Positions 1-9,548 of a DNA stretch of 64,000 bases are shown here, piece after piece. Origin of the DNA: Burkholderia arboris (GTDB lineage Bacteria > Pseudomonadota > Gammaproteobacteria > Burkholderiales > Burkholderiaceae); the NCBI RefSeq assembly GCF_902499125.1, contig NZ_CABVPX010000003.1, forward strand, positions 186,001-250,000. Direction: 5' to 3'. Each line of letters opens with the position of its first letter. Position 1 is the first letter of the stretch. The notes below the pieces were generated by a model, which was given only the letters and a program-made list of their open reading frames with translations, did not search any database and was not told the DNA's origin. The position numbers and the translations under genes are program-made.

Positions 1-124
1 CGTTGCCGACGAGCGGCCAGTGCGACAGCCATGCGCCGCTTTCGTCGGCCGATGCGATGTTCATCACGCGGCGCAGCGCGTGGGGGTAAGCGGTGCGCGA
101 CGCGCGCGGGTTGGCGATCAGCAT
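1..124 (-). CDS. Probable diaminopropionate ammonia-lyase, N-terminal fragment
   Basis: A leftward reading frame starts at an ATG at 122-124 and runs off the left edge. The ATG has a good ribosome binding site (AGGAG about 10 bases upstream). Only about 41 residues are visible, beginning MLIANPRASRTAYP and including a WLSHWPLVGN stretch. This resembles the N-terminus of PLP-dependent diaminopropionate ammonia-lyases, which precedes the cofactor domain; the lysine that binds PLP lies outside the window. It diverges from an Lrp/AsnC regulator, a common arrangement for amino-acid catabolic genes. The family call is tentative because the diagnostic part is missing; another PLP-fold enzyme is possible. 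Confidence 0.4.
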   Translation of the reverse strand, partial: MLIANPRASRTAYPHALRRVMNIASADESGAWLSHWPLVGN

Positions 125-204
125 GGCGGAAGGCTCCTGAGCAGGACCGCGCGGGCGGTCAGCCGGTTAGGTCGGATCGGGCAAGCGCCAGTTGCGCTCG
201 CCGT

Positions 205-290
205 CGGTTGGAAAAATAATATTGCGCAGGCCGATCAATAAAATCGCCAAATCGACGGCTTCAACGCAAAAATTTCTCATTCTTTCGAGG
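205..290. promoter_or_regulatory. A/T-rich divergent promoter region, likely Lrp-type binding site
   Basis: This stretch lies between the divergent lyase and Lrp-family genes and is much richer in A/T than its surroundings. It contains GAAAAATAATATTGC, CAATAAAATCGCCAAAT and GCAAAAATTTCTC runs. Lrp/AsnC proteins bind degenerate A/T-rich palindromes and usually control themselves and a divergent target. The binding site itself is an inference; no perfect palindrome was seen. Confidence 0.4.
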
Positions 291-304
291 TTTCACGCGC
301 CATC

Positions 305-781
305 ATGACGACCCCACTCGATGCGTTCGACCGCAAGCTGCTGATGGAACTCCAGCGCGACGCGCAAACGCCGCAGGCCGAGCTCGGCGCGCGCGTCAAC
401 CTGTCGACCGCGGCCGTGAACCGGCGCCTGAAACGTCTCGCGGAAGACGGCGTGATCGAGCGCTACACGGCCGTGATCGCGCCGGACAAGGTCGATCATC
501 CGCTGACGATCATCGTGAACGTCGAGGTCGAGAGCGAGCAGATCGGCCAGCTCGATGCAATGAAACGCGCGTTCGAGCGCTGCCCGCAGATCCAGCAGTG
601 CTACTACGTGACGGGGGAATGGGATTTCGTGCTGATCCTCGCGGTGCGCAACATGGATCAGTACAACGCGCTCACGCGCGAGCTGTTCTTCGCGAACAAC
701 AACGTGAAGCGGTTCAAGACGCTGGTGAGCATGAGCCGCGTGAAGGTCGGGCTCGACGTGCCGGTCGATCTCGGCGAGTAA
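305..781 (+). CDS. Lrp/AsnC family transcriptional regulator
   Basis: A 158-residue protein of standard length for the family. Residues 8-60 form the winged helix-turn-helix (FDRKLLMELQRDAQ, then NRRLKRLAEDGVIERY). The remainder is the RAM/AsnC ligand-binding domain, with the family-typical YYVTGEWDFVL segment near residue 100. Such proteins sense amino acids as dimers or octamers and commonly regulate a divergent catabolic gene, here the probable diaminopropionate ammonia-lyase. The ATG at 305 begins directly at the conserved N-terminus (MTTPLDAFDRKLL). Its effector cannot be read from sequence. Confidence 0.9.
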   Translation: MTTPLDAFDRKLLMELQRDAQTPQAELGARVNLSTAAVNRRLKRLAEDGVIERYTAVIAPDKVDHPLTIIVNVEVESEQIGQLDAMKRAFERCPQIQQCYYVTGEWDFVLILAVRNMDQYNALTRELFFANNNVKRFKTLVSMSRVKVGLDVPVDLGE

Positions 782-808
782 GTGAGCGCCTGCTTGCAGG
801 AACGATTC

Positions 809-836
809 GGCCGGCGCGTCACTGCTCGCGCCGGCC
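809..836. terminator. Strong hairpin between convergent genes, possible terminator
   Basis: Perfect 10-bp arms GGCCGGCGCG and CGCGCCGGCC are separated by an 8-base loop, between the ends of the Lrp-family gene (781) and the esterase gene (857). There is no T-tract on either side, so it may act as a transcription barrier or with Rho rather than as a classic intrinsic terminator. Confidence 0.4.
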
Positions 837-856
837 GCTTCCCATCGACGGCTACT

Positions 857-2581
857 TCACCGACAACTGAAGCTCGCCGCCGCATTCGCGTCGCCCGAGC
901 CGTTATAGCGCGCGACCTGCGGATACGGGCACAGCGGCCGCGTGCGGCCCGTGCCCCACGACGTGGGCACATCGGCATTCGGCACCGCGTTCGTCGTGTC
1001 GCGCGCGGCGGCGACGATCGCGGCCGGCGCCTGCCCCTGCTCGACCCACGCGACGAGCGGCGTCAGCATGTCGAACTGGTCGGTCGCCGGCCCGCCCGAG
1101 CAATGGTTCATCCCCGGCACCGGATAGAAGCGCGCAAAATCCGACGCGTCGCCGCCGTTCGCCTGCGCGACGTTCGCGTACCAGTCGCGCGTATCGTTGA
1201 ACGAGAACACCGGGTCGCCCGTGCCGTGATACGCGATCAGCTTCGCGCCGCGCGACTTCAGCGCGGACAGGTTCGTCTCGTCGGGCGGCGTCATGAACGA
1301 CCACGCGGATTGCGTGTACACGCCGTTCGTCGCGAAGATGGCCGGCGCGTCGTTGTCCATGTCGAAGCCGAGCGCGAAACCGGGCAGGTTCGCGAGCGTC
1401 GCGGCGGTTTTCGGCGGCGTCATGAACGTGAACGCCATCGCGGCCGGATCGAGCGTGACCGAATTCGACTGCTTCCATGCAGCCCAGCCGCTGCCGGCCA
1501 CGCCAGGATCGTACGGAAAACTCGCGTACAGCGCCGTGCCCGCGCTGTTGCGCGCACCCGCGAACACGTTCTCCAGCGCGGTTTTCTGCGCGGGCGTCAG
1601 GCAGGCGCCCGTGCGCGCGCCGTTCGCGCAGGTCGGGATATCGGTATCGACGCTGAAATGCGCCTGGCATGCGGCGACGTCCTGCACCATCCCGTCGGCC
1701 GCACCGTCGAGCGCATCGCATTTGTCGAGGATCTTCGCACCGACGAACTGCCGCTCCGCATCGGTGAAGCCGCTGCGGATATCCGGCAACCCGTTCGTGC
1801 CCGTCGCCGACGCGATCTTCGCGAACTGCTGCGCGCCGTACATCTCGCCGATCGCCGCCTTCGGCAGATGGAAACCCGGATCGCCGACGATGATGCCGTC
1901 GTAGTCGGCCGGGTTGCGCACCGCCGTGACCATCGCGTGACGGCCGCCGTTCGAGCAGCCGCCGAAATAGCTGCGGTCGGGCGCTTTGCCGTATGCAAGA
2001 CGGATCACCTGCTTCGCCATCGGCGTGAGCGCGTCGACCGCGCCATAACCGTAGTCGATGCGAGCCTGCGGATCGAGGCCGAACAGCGGATTCTGCGCGG
2101 CACTGTGCCCGGAATCCGAACTGATCACGGCGAAACCCAGGTTCAGCGCATCGCTCAGCGGCCCGCCGCCGCCGATCTCGCCGGTCGCGGTCACGACGTT
2201 GCCGTCGAGCCCGCCGTTCGCCTGGTAGAAGAAGCGGCCGTTCCATGCTTTCGGCAGACGCATCTCGAAGCCGATCGCATAGGTATTGCCGTCCACCGTG
2301 CTCACGCGCTCGTTCATCTTCCCTTCGATCACGCAGTGCTCGGCGATCGGCTTGCCGGCTACCGTGAGCGCGCCGGCGGCTGCGGTCGTCACCGACGTGA
2401 ACGACGTGTTCGCATAGGCGAGCTTCGCGGCGAGCGCGTCGCAGGTCTGCGCCATCTCGGCCGGCGTCGCGGCGCTCAGATGCGTGGGCGCGGCGTTGAC
2501 CGAATCGTCGCCGCCGCACCCGGCGAGCATGGCCGCCGCGGACAGCGGCGCGATACAGAGGAATGCAGATTTCCTGTGCAA
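857..2581 (-). CDS. Tannase/feruloyl esterase family lipoprotein
   Basis: A 574-residue secreted esterase of the tannase/feruloyl esterase family, which hydrolyses hydroxycinnamate or gallate esters. The N-terminus is a lipoprotein signal ending in the lipobox LAGC (Cys about residue 21), so the enzyme is probably anchored in the periplasm or outer membrane. The nucleophile elbow is GGCSNGG, and a GMNHCSGG segment near the C-terminus supplies the catalytic His and the Cys of the family's characteristic CS-D-HC arrangement. The start is a TTG with GGGAG 9 bases upstream. It is the last gene of a leftward run with porin, transporter and ferulate-degrading enzymes, so the likely role is releasing ferulate or p-coumarate from plant esters. 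Exact substrate is inferred from context. Confidence 0.85.
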   Translation of the reverse strand: MHRKSAFLCIAPLSAAAMLAGCGGDDSVNAAPTHLSAATPAEMAQTCDALAAKLAYANTSFTSVTTAAAGALTVAGKPIAEHCVIEGKMNERVSTVDGNTYAIGFEMRLPKAWNGRFFYQANGGLDGNVVTATGEIGGGGPLSDALNLGFAVISSDSGHSAAQNPLFGLDPQARIDYGYGAVDALTPMAKQVIRLAYGKAPDRSYFGGCSNGGRHAMVTAVRNPADYDGIIVGDPGFHLPKAAIGEMYGAQQFAKIASATGTNGLPDIRSGFTDAERQFVGAKILDKCDALDGAADGMVQDVAACQAHFSVDTDIPTCANGARTGACLTPAQKTALENVFAGARNSAGTALYASFPYDPGVAGSGWAAWKQSNSVTLDPAAMAFTFMTPPKTAATLANLPGFALGFDMDNDAPAIFATNGVYTQSAWSFMTPPDETNLSALKSRGAKLIAYHGTGDPVFSFNDTRDWYANVAQANGGDASDFARFYPVPGMNHCSGGPATDQFDMLTPLVAWVEQGQAPAAIVAAARDTTNAVPNADVPTSWGTGRTRPLCPYPQVARYNGSGDANAAASFSCR

Positions 2582-2609
2582 GATATCTCCCGTTCGTCAG
2601 GCTGCCGGA

Positions 2610-3758
2610 TCAGAACATGTGCCGCACGCCGACCATCGCGCCGAGCTGCCCCATCCCTTCGCCGGGCGTCGTGCCGGCCCCACCGCCGCTGACCGCGTAG
2701 CGCGCATGCGCGCTGTTCCACAGATACGACGATTGCGCATAGACGGCCGTGCGCTTCGTCAGCAGATAAGTCGCGCGCAATGTCGCCATCGTCGCGCGCG
2801 TGTCGTGCGCGCTGTTGACGATCCGGTAGCCTTCTCCATCGACGACGAAATCGGGCTTCACCGCATACGACGCGCCGACGAAGAACAGGTCCGAATGCGC
2901 ACCAGCCGCGGCCGGCGAGCCGGTCGACACGCGCCGCCCGATCCAGCCCGCGCCGATCCGCGCGCCCGCCGCCTGCGCGTAGGCGCTCACGTGCGTGCGC
3001 GCGTCCTTGCCGCCGCTGCTCGTGAAGGCGACCGGCGCGATGCCGTCGAAGAAGTTCGCGGCCGCGCCGGCGCCGCCGCGTTGCTCCTCGTACGACGCCG
3101 CCGCCCCGAAATACGCGCTGTCGTACTTGAGCATCACCGACCAGTCGCGACACTGCGTGGCGTCGCCCGGCACCTGCCCCGCGCACGTTCCTTGCCCCGG
3201 CGAGTTGCCGGTGCCCGCGCCGTCCCGGCCGAACGAATAGGCCGCGCCGAGCGTCACGCCGCGATAGGTGCCGACGTAGGTCACCGCGTTGTCGGCGCGG
3301 CCGTTCGGCACATAGGCATCGAGCGAACCGAGCCCGTAGATGTCGGGGCCGATGATGTCCGCGCCCTGCAACGCGAGATAGGTCATCGTGTACTGGCGGC
3401 CGAACGCGAGCGTGCCGAAGTCACCCTTCAGCCCGACGAACGCCTGCCGCCCGAACAGCCGGCCGCCCTGCCCGAGATCGCCGCCGCGCACGTTGAAGCC
3501 GCTTTCGAGCGTGAACACCGCCTGATAGCCGCCGCCGAGATCCTCCGCGCCGCGCAGCCCCCAGCGCGACGGCAGTTCGCCCGTCACGCCCGGCATGCGC
3601 ACCACGTGGTCGCCGGCCGCGTTTGCGTGCAACACGAATTCGACGCCCGTATCGATGATCCCGTACAGCGTCACGCTCGATTGCGCGTGCGCCGCCGGCG
3701 CGGCCAGCGCGCAGCACGCGCCGGCGGCCAGCAGGCCGTTCCTTGTCTTCGTCTTCAT
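2610..3758 (-). CDS. Gram-negative porin (Burkholderia OmpC-like family)
   Basis: A 382-residue trimeric-type porin. It has a signal peptide of about 25 residues ending AHA-QS, then the family-typical beginning SSVTLYGIIDTGVEFV. A GLRGAEDLGGGYQAVFTLESGFN segment and a C-terminal strand ending in Phe (VGVRHMF) are the hallmarks of beta-proteobacterial porins recognised by the BAM complex. It lies 28 bases upstream of the esterase gene and 67 bases downstream of the aromatic-acid carrier gene. It probably gives aromatic acids or their esters passage across the outer membrane. Substrate preference is inferred only from the neighbours. Confidence 0.92.
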   Translation of the reverse strand: MKTKTRNGLLAAGACCALAAPAAHAQSSVTLYGIIDTGVEFVLHANAAGDHVVRMPGVTGELPSRWGLRGAEDLGGGYQAVFTLESGFNVRGGDLGQGGRLFGRQAFVGLKGDFGTLAFGRQYTMTYLALQGADIIGPDIYGLGSLDAYVPNGRADNAVTYVGTYRGVTLGAAYSFGRDGAGTGNSPGQGTCAGQVPGDATQCRDWSVMLKYDSAYFGAAASYEEQRGGAGAAANFFDGIAPVAFTSSGGKDARTHVSAYAQAAGARIGAGWIGRRVSTGSPAAAGAHSDLFFVGASYAVKPDFVVDGEGYRIVNSAHDTRATMATLRATYLLTKRTAVYAQSSYLWNSAHARYAVSGGGAGTTPGEGMGQLGAMVGVRHMF

Positions 3759-3825
3759 TTCGTTGTGTCTCCAGACCGTGAGTAATCGCGCGCTCTGACG
3801 GCACGCATTGAAGAAACGGGAAAGG

Positions 3826-5031
3826 TCAGTCGCCGGCTTGCGGGCGGCGAATCAGCAGCAGCGCGGCAACGGCCGCGACGAGCGTGACGGGGATGCTCGC
3901 GCCGATCACGACCGGCGCGCTGCGGCCGGCGGCCAGCAGCGTCGCGGCCGCAAGCGGCCCGACGACGGAACCGAGGCGGCCGACGGCCACCGCCGTGCCG
4001 ACGCCCGTGCCGCGCATCGCGGTCGGGTAGTACATCGCCGCAAGCGCATACAGCACCGACTGCCCGCCGACCACGAACATCCCGGCCGCGAACGCGGCCG
4101 CCGCGAGCGACGCGAAGCCGGGCGCCGCTGCGAGCGCGGCAAGCGACAGCACGATGCCGACATACATGCCGCCGACCACGCGAGACGCGCGCATCCGGTC
4201 GAGCGCCGCGCCGATGCCGAGCGCGCCGAGCCCCGCGCCGACGTTGAACGCGATCTGCACGAGGCCGACGTGCTCGCGATCGAGTCCGCGCGCGGCCATC
4301 AGCGACGGCAGCCAGTTCAGCAGGAAGTAGAGGACGATCAGCGTGCAGAAGTAGCTGACCCACAGCGCGACCGTCGACGTCGTGCGGCCGTCGCCGAACA
4401 GCGTGCGGGCGACGCTCGCGCGCGCGGCCTGCGTGCCGGCGACGTCGAGGTACGCACGCGACTCCGGCAGGAACCCCACCAGCAGCGGCACGAGCAGCAG
4501 CGGCCCCGCGCCGCCGACGTAGAAGATGTGCCGCCATTCGGTGTCGCCGGCGAGCAGCACGCCGATCAGCGATGCGATCACGCCGCCGAACGGGATGCCG
4601 CAGTACATCGCCGCCACCGCGCTGCTGCGCGAGCGCGGCTCGACTGCTTCGGACGACAGTGCGATCAGGTTCGGCATCGCGCCGCCGAGCCCGATGCCGG
4701 TCAGCACGCGCACGACGACGAGCATCGCGAACGTCGACACCTGCGCGGTGGCGATCGACAGCAGCCCGAACAGCACGGCCGAGGCGATCAGCACGCGCTT
4801 GCGGCCGATCCGGTCGGCGAGCCGGCCGCCGAGCATCGCGCCCGGCAGCAGCCCGAAGGTGCCCGCGCTGAACGCGATGCCCATCTGCGATACGGTGAGC
4901 CCGAATTCGCGCGCCATGCGCGGTGCGGCGACGCCGACCGACTGCAGGTCGAGCCCTTCGAGGAGGGCGATCGCGAAACACAGCGCGAGCGTGGTCGCGA
5001 CCGTGGGTTTTTCGGCAACGTAAGTGTTCAT
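3826..5031 (-). CDS. MFS transporter, aromatic acid:H+ symporter (AAHS) type
   Basis: A 401-residue inner-membrane carrier with about 12 hydrophobic segments. It has the MFS loop 2-3 signature GGRLADRIGRKRVL and the AAHS-type first helix FAIALLEGLDLQSVGVAAP, in which the Asp is required in 4-hydroxybenzoate carriers such as PcaK. The ATG at 5031 is chosen because it has GGAGAC upstream and starts just before helix 1; a longer frame reaches 5157 but lacks a ribosome binding site. It sits between the porin and the feruloyl-CoA synthetase genes. The probable substrate is ferulate, p-coumarate or a related phenolic acid. A palindrome matching the one in front of the hydratase/lyase gene lies upstream at 5149. 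Confidence 0.88.
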   Translation of the reverse strand: MNTYVAEKPTVATTLALCFAIALLEGLDLQSVGVAAPRMAREFGLTVSQMGIAFSAGTFGLLPGAMLGGRLADRIGRKRVLIASAVLFGLLSIATAQVSTFAMLVVVRVLTGIGLGGAMPNLIALSSEAVEPRSRSSAVAAMYCGIPFGGVIASLIGVLLAGDTEWRHIFYVGGAGPLLLVPLLVGFLPESRAYLDVAGTQAARASVARTLFGDGRTTSTVALWVSYFCTLIVLYFLLNWLPSLMAARGLDREHVGLVQIAFNVGAGLGALGIGAALDRMRASRVVGGMYVGIVLSLAALAAAPGFASLAAAAFAAGMFVVGGQSVLYALAAMYYPTAMRGTGVGTAVAVGRLGSVVGPLAAATLLAAGRSAPVVIGASIPVTLVAAVAALLLIRRPQAGD

Positions 5032-5148
5032 GCTGTCTCCAAATCCGATGTCTTGTCTTGTAGTCGGTCGGCCGTGCAACAACCGCCGCGCGCCGCCGCC
5101 GGCCAGTGGCGGACCGGTGCGCGAGGTGTCGTCGAAACGGCCGCCTTT

Positions 5149-5162
5149 ATCAGGCAACCTGA
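5149..5162. promoter_or_regulatory. Candidate MarR operator upstream of the transporter-porin-esterase genes
   Basis: ATCAGG-CAA-CCTGA matches the centre of the longer palindrome at 9549-9569 (ATCAGG-CTA-CCTGAT), with the same 3-base spacer. It lies in the 214-base gap between the feruloyl-CoA synthetase gene and the MFS gene, about 118 bases before the MFS start codon. This suggests that the transport and esterase genes have their own promoter under the same repressor. The functional assignment is an inference from motif repetition. Confidence 0.6.
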
Positions 5163-5245
5163 GTCACTGGCCGCAAGAATGCCTGTCGGTCACGTGGCCA
5201 GCCGGTCGTTACGCCTGCTTGTAGCGGCTCGTACCTGCCAACCGC

Positions 5246-7147
5246 TTACGCGTAAATCACGTCGGGATCGTGCCGCGCCGGGTCGTACAGCGCGTCGATC
5301 GTCGCCGCGCGATGCTTCTGCACGGCCGCCTGGTTCAGCGAACCCTTGTCGGTCGCTTCGCCAAGATCGAGCGACGGCAGCGTGTCCATCAACCGGATGC
5401 GCGCGACGAATGTCGAGCCGCCGCTCGCATGCCGGTTCAGCGCGGCAAGCCACGCCGCGAACGCCGCGCGCACGGCCGGCGCGCGCAGCACGTCGGCGAC
5501 CGGTGCATCGGCTGCAAGCCCCGCCAGCGCACGACACGCGTCGACACGCGGAAACACCAGCAAGCCGATGTCGTCGCGATTGATCCCGGTGACGACCACG
5601 TCCTGCACGTACGGCGCGCCACTCGATACCGCGTTCGCACGCAACGGCCCGACGCTCACGAACGTGCCGCTGCTCAGCTTGAAGTCCTCGGTCAGCCGGC
5701 CGTCGAACAGCAGCCCGAGTTCCGGCCGCTCGGGATCGGCAAACACGCCCGCGTCGCCGCTGCGGTAATAGCCTTCGTCGTCGAACACATCGCGCGGATC
5801 GACGTCCGCGTGCCAGTAGCCGCGCATCACGTTCGGCCCCTTGAAACGCAGTTCGAGCTTGCCGCCGCACGGCACGAGCTTCGCGTCGCAACCGGGCGCG
5901 GGCAGCCCGATGTAGCCGGCGCGCATCAGCGGCCCTGTCGTGAACAGGCACGACGGCGACGCCTCCGTCATCCCGAGGCCGGCCATGATCCGGATGCGCT
6001 CGCCGCAATGCGCGTCGGTCACGCGGTCGAGCCTGTCCCACGCGGCCTGCGACAGCCCCGCGCCGCCAAAGAAATACAGCTTCACGCGCGAGAAAAACGT
6101 GTCGCGCAGCACGGCGTCGCTTTCGAGCGCGGCGGTCAGCTCCTCCCAGCCCTTCGGCACGTTGAAGTAGATGGTCGGCGCAATCTCGCGCAGGTTGCGC
6201 ACGGTTTCGTCGAAGCGGCCGGGAACCGGGCGGCCGTCGTCGATGTACAGCGTGCCGCCGTTGTACAGCGCGATGCCGAGGTTGTGACTGCCGCCGAACG
6301 TGTGATTCCACGGCAGCCAGTCGACCAGCACCGGCGGCTCGCGCGTCAGCTCCGGCATCGTCTGGCGCAGCATCTGCTGGTTGCTGCACAGCATCCGGTG
6401 CGTGGTCGGAACGGCCTTCGGCTGCTTCGTCGAACCGGACGTGAACAGGATCTTCGCGAGATGATCCGGGCCGACCGCCGCGTGGATTTCATCGATCGTG
6501 CGCGGGACGGTGGCGAGCAGGCACGACAGCGGCACCGCGCGCGCTCCGGCATCGCCATCGGCATCGTGCGCGACGATCAGCGCCGCATCGGCCGGCAGCG
6601 TCGCGTCGAGCGCACGCGTGAACGGCGCGCGTTCGGCGACGAACACCGCGCCCGGCCGCAGCACGCCGAGCGTGTGACGCAGCTTGCCGTAGTCGGTCGA
6701 CACCAGCGAATACGCGGGCGAGATCGGCGAGTACGGCACGCCGGCCAGCATCGCCGCGAACATCAGCTGCAGATGCTCGAGATCGTTGCCGGACAGCACC
6801 GCGAGCGGACGCTCGGCCGACAGGCCGAGATCGACGAGGCCCTGGCCGAGCGCGCGGGCGCGTTCGAGCATCTGCGCGTAGGTGATCTCGATCCAGCGAC
6901 CGTCGGCGCCGCGCCGCGCGGCCAGCACGCGGTCGGGATGCGCCTGTGCGCCGCGCACGAGGCAGTCGGTCAGGCGCGTCGGGTAGTCACCGAGCGGTTC
7001 GCGCGAGCGCAGGTACCACGCGCCGTTATCCGCGCGACGAATCTCGGCCGCACCGACGGCAACGGCCGCCGCGCGATAGCGCACGCCGCCCGTGTCGTTC
7101 ACCGGCCCGCTCGCGGGCGTTGCAACATTCATCGTCGGCTCGCTCAT
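5246..7147 (-). CDS. fcs: Feruloyl-CoA synthetase
   Basis: A 633-residue acyl-adenylate-forming enzyme that activates ferulate, p-coumarate or caffeate to CoA thioesters using ATP. The P-loop-like AMP-binding motif [18 protein letters not shown] is followed by the family-typical [15 protein letters not shown] segment, GLGMTEASP and the YYRSGDAG hinge region. The length is near the usual 600-630. The start ATG at 7147 overlaps the stop of the vanillin dehydrogenase gene (ATGA), indicating translational coupling. A longer open frame continues to 8560 but only reads through the upstream gene out of frame. Together with the hydratase/lyase and aldehyde dehydrogenase this forms the classical CoA-dependent, non-beta-oxidative ferulate route. 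Confidence 0.92.
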   Translation of the reverse strand: MSEPTMNVATPASGPVNDTGGVRYRAAAVAVGAAEIRRADNGAWYLRSREPLGDYPTRLTDCLVRGAQAHPDRVLAARRGADGRWIEITYAQMLERARALGQGLVDLGLSAERPLAVLSGNDLEHLQLMFAAMLAGVPYSPISPAYSLVSTDYGKLRHTLGVLRPGAVFVAERAPFTRALDATLPADAALIVAHDADGDAGARAVPLSCLLATVPRTIDEIHAAVGPDHLAKILFTSGSTKQPKAVPTTHRMLCSNQQMLRQTMPELTREPPVLVDWLPWNHTFGGSHNLGIALYNGGTLYIDDGRPVPGRFDETVRNLREIAPTIYFNVPKGWEELTAALESDAVLRDTFFSRVKLYFFGGAGLSQAAWDRLDRVTDAHCGERIRIMAGLGMTEASPSCLFTTGPLMRAGYIGLPAPGCDAKLVPCGGKLELRFKGPNVMRGYWHADVDPRDVFDDEGYYRSGDAGVFADPERPELGLLFDGRLTEDFKLSSGTFVSVGPLRANAVSSGAPYVQDVVVTGINRDDIGLLVFPRVDACRALAGLAADAPVADVLRAPAVRAAFAAWLAALNRHASGGSTFVARIRLMDTLPSLDLGEATDKGSLNQAAVQKHRAATIDALYDPARHDPDVIYA

Positions 7148-8592
7148 ATCGGGTAGTGACGCGGCGTGGTCTGCACGGTGATCCAGCGCAGCTCGGTGAA
7201 TTCGGCAATCGACGCGCGGCTGCCGAAGCGGCCGTAGCCGCTCGCCTTCGTGCCGCCGAACGGCATCTGCGCTTCGTCGTGCACGGTCGGGCCGTTGATG
7301 TGGCAGATCCCCGAGTCGATCCGGCGCGCGACCGCCATCGCACGTGCGACATCGCGGCTGAACACGCTCGCCGACAGCCCGAACTCGCTGTCGTTCGCGA
7401 GCGCGACCGCTTCGTCGTCGCTGTCCGCGCGCAGGATCGCGACAACCGGCGCGAACGATTCCTCGCGATATAGGCGCATGTCGCGCGTCACGCCGTCGAC
7501 GATCGCCGGCTGCATCGTCGCACCTTCGACGCGGCAGCCGAGCGGCAACTGCGCGCCGTGCGCGCGAGCGTCCTCGACGAGCGACGCCGCGCGCGCGGCG
7601 GCGGCCGCGTCGACCATCGTGCCGAGCGGATGGCCTGCGAGCGGATCGCCCGCGACGAGCGTGCGCGCCTTCGCGGCGAGGCGTTCGACGAGCGCATCGG
7701 CGATCGCCCGCGCGGCGATCACGCGTTCGGTCGACATGCAGATTTGCCCCTGGTTGAAGAACGCGCCGAACGCGATCGCGTCGACGGCCGCATCGAGATC
7801 GGCGTCGTCGAGCACGAGCACCGGCGCCTTGCCGCCGAGTTCGAGCAGCACGGGTTTCAGGTGCGCCGCCGCGTGGCGCGCAATGATGCGCCCGACGTGC
7901 GTCGACCCGGTGAAGTTGATCCGCTTCACGTGCGGATGCGCGATCATCCGCTCGACGAGTTCGGGGGCATCGGCCGCCGCATGAGTAATCACGTTGACGA
8001 CACCCGCACCGAGCCCCGCCTCGTCCAGCACCGCGCCGATCAGCGCGTGCACGCCGGGGCACGCTTCGGATGCCTTCAGCACGACCGTGTTGCCGCATGC
8101 GAGCGGCATCGCGAGCGCACGCGTGCCGAGAATCACCGGTGCGTTCCACGGCGCGATGCCGAGCACGACGCCGCACGGTACGCGCATCGCGAGCGCGAGA
8201 TTGCCGGGCACGTCGGACGGGATCACGTCGCCGGCGATCTGCGTCGTCATCGACGCGGCCTCGCGCAGCATGGTCGCCGCGAGCGTCACGTTGAAGCCGA
8301 GCCAGCCCGGCGTCGCGCCCGTTTCGGCGACGCCCGTCGCGACGATCTCGTCGATGCGCGCGTCCATCAGGTCGGCCGCCTTCAGCAGCCGGCGGCGGCG
8401 CTCGGTCGGCGCGAGCGCCGCCCACGCGGGGAACGCGCGGTGCGCGGCGTCGATCGCCGCGTCGGCGTCGGCCACGCCGGCCGCCGGCGCGCGCGACGCG
8501 AGCGCGCCGGTCGCGGGGTTGAATCGGTCGAAGGTCCCGCCGTCGCGGGCGGTGCACCACTCGCCGGCGATCAGCATCCGTCTGTCGGTCAT
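7144..8592 (-). CDS. vdh: Vanillin / benzaldehyde dehydrogenase (ALDH superfamily)
   Basis: A 482-residue NAD(P)-dependent aldehyde dehydrogenase. The Glu of the LLELGGKAP motif and the catalytic Cys in FFNQGQICMSTERV are both present, with the C-terminal MPFGGTKASGYGRFG segment typical of the salicylaldehyde/vanillin dehydrogenase branch. Within the operon it would oxidise vanillin or 4-hydroxybenzaldehyde released by the hydratase/lyase to vanillate or 4-hydroxybenzoate. Its stop codon overlaps the feruloyl-CoA synthetase start. The gene begins 58 bases after the hydratase/lyase stop. The specific substrate is inferred from context. Confidence 0.9.
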   Translation of the reverse strand: MTDRRMLIAGEWCTARDGGTFDRFNPATGALASRAPAAGVADADAAIDAAHRAFPAWAALAPTERRRRLLKAADLMDARIDEIVATGVAETGATPGWLGFNVTLAATMLREAASMTTQIAGDVIPSDVPGNLALAMRVPCGVVLGIAPWNAPVILGTRALAMPLACGNTVVLKASEACPGVHALIGAVLDEAGLGAGVVNVITHAAADAPELVERMIAHPHVKRINFTGSTHVGRIIARHAAAHLKPVLLELGGKAPVLVLDDADLDAAVDAIAFGAFFNQGQICMSTERVIAARAIADALVERLAAKARTLVAGDPLAGHPLGTMVDAAAAARAASLVEDARAHGAQLPLGCRVEGATMQPAIVDGVTRDMRLYREESFAPVVAILRADSDDEAVALANDSEFGLSASVFSRDVARAMAVARRIDSGICHINGPTVHDEAQMPFGGTKASGYGRFGSRASIAEFTELRWITVQTTPRHYPI

Positions 8593-8650
8593 GTCGTCTC
8601 CTGCCTTGCCTGTCTCTTGCGGTTGCGTGGGCGGTTCGTCCGCGCTCGTA

Positions 8651-9481
8651 TCAGCGCTTGTACGCCTGCAGGCCCGGCTTGATCGTCTTGTCGTCGAGGA
8701 ACTGCTTCAGCCCTTGCTCGCGGCCGCGCTCCGGATCGCGCAGCTGCGCCTGGTCGAGCTTCGCATACAGGTAATCCTCGCACTGCTCCCACGTGAGTTC
8801 ACGCGAACGCTTGAAGCCGTGCTTCGCCGCGCGCAGCACGACCGGGTTCTTGTCCATCAGCCGCGCGGCGAGCGCGATCGTCTCATCGCGCAGGCCGGCC
8901 AGCGGCACGCTGCTGTTCACGAGGCCCATTTCCGCCGCGTCCGCGCCGGTGAACGTGTCGCCGGTCATGATGTAGTGCAGCGCGCGACGATGCCCGACCG
9001 TGTCCGCCATCGCCTTGCTGACGAGGTTGCCGGGCGGGATGCCCCAGTTGATCTCCGACAGCCCGAACACCGCTTCGTCCGCGGCGATCGCGAGGTCGCA
9101 CGCGACGAGCGGCGAGAACCCGCCGCCGAAGCACCACCCGTTCACCATCGCGATCGTCGGCTTGTTGTACATCCGCAGGCGGCGCCATTGCCATTCCGAT
9201 GCGTCGCGGCGCACCTTTTCCTGCAGCGCGTCGGAGCCGCCGTCGATCTCGCGGAAATATTCCTTCAGGTCCATGCCGGCCGTCCACGCGGCGCCCGCGC
9301 CGGTCAGCACCAGTACCTTCGCCTCATCGTCGAACTCGACCGCGTCGAGGACTTCCAGCATCTCCCGGTTCAACGTCGGGCTCATTGCATTGCGCTTGTC
9401 CGGACGGTTCAGCGTCACCCATGCGATGCCGGCCTCCACGTTCACGTCCACGGTCTGCCAGCGGTTGTCGTACTTGCTCAT
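8651..9481 (-). CDS. ech: p-Hydroxycinnamoyl-CoA hydratase/lyase (feruloyl-CoA hydratase/vanillin synthase)
   Basis: A 276-residue crotonase-fold enzyme that hydrates feruloyl-CoA and cleaves the product to vanillin and acetyl-CoA. Features of the hydroxycinnamoyl subgroup are visible: the MSKYDNRWQTVDV start, the oxyanion-hole segments GAGAAWTAGMDLKEYFRE and NGWCFGGGFSP, and GLSEINWGIPPGN, which carries the catalytic Glu. Length matches the family (about 276). The ATG at 9481 is the natural start; the frame stays open beyond it to 9643 but without family sequence. It is the first enzyme gene of the operon and lies directly behind a perfect palindrome embedded in a promoter-like sequence. Confidence 0.94.
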   Translation of the reverse strand: MSKYDNRWQTVDVNVEAGIAWVTLNRPDKRNAMSPTLNREMLEVLDAVEFDDEAKVLVLTGAGAAWTAGMDLKEYFREIDGGSDALQEKVRRDASEWQWRRLRMYNKPTIAMVNGWCFGGGFSPLVACDLAIAADEAVFGLSEINWGIPPGNLVSKAMADTVGHRRALHYIMTGDTFTGADAAEMGLVNSSVPLAGLRDETIALAARLMDKNPVVLRAAKHGFKRSRELTWEQCEDYLYAKLDQAQLRDPERGREQGLKQFLDDKTIKPGLQAYKR

Positions 9482-9548
9482 GTCTGTTCCTGTCGTTCGT
9501 TCCTGTGCGATTCGGTGCGCAGCATTCCTGCTGCGGACGGCTTCATTT

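Noticed and set aside
782-2692. Long rightward open frame opposite the esterase gene
   Set aside because: An Arg/His-rich antisense frame caused by high GC at third positions; the opposite strand encodes a clear esterase with signal peptide and catalytic motifs.
3808-5583. Long rightward open frame opposite the MFS gene
   Set aside because: Low-complexity Arg/Asp/His translation with no motifs; antisense shadow of a clear transporter.
5246-8560. Apparent 1104-residue fusion upstream of feruloyl-CoA synthetase
   Set aside because: Residues before MSEPTMN are Arg-rich shadow sequence of the aldehyde dehydrogenase in another frame. The real start overlaps that gene's stop and restores normal length.
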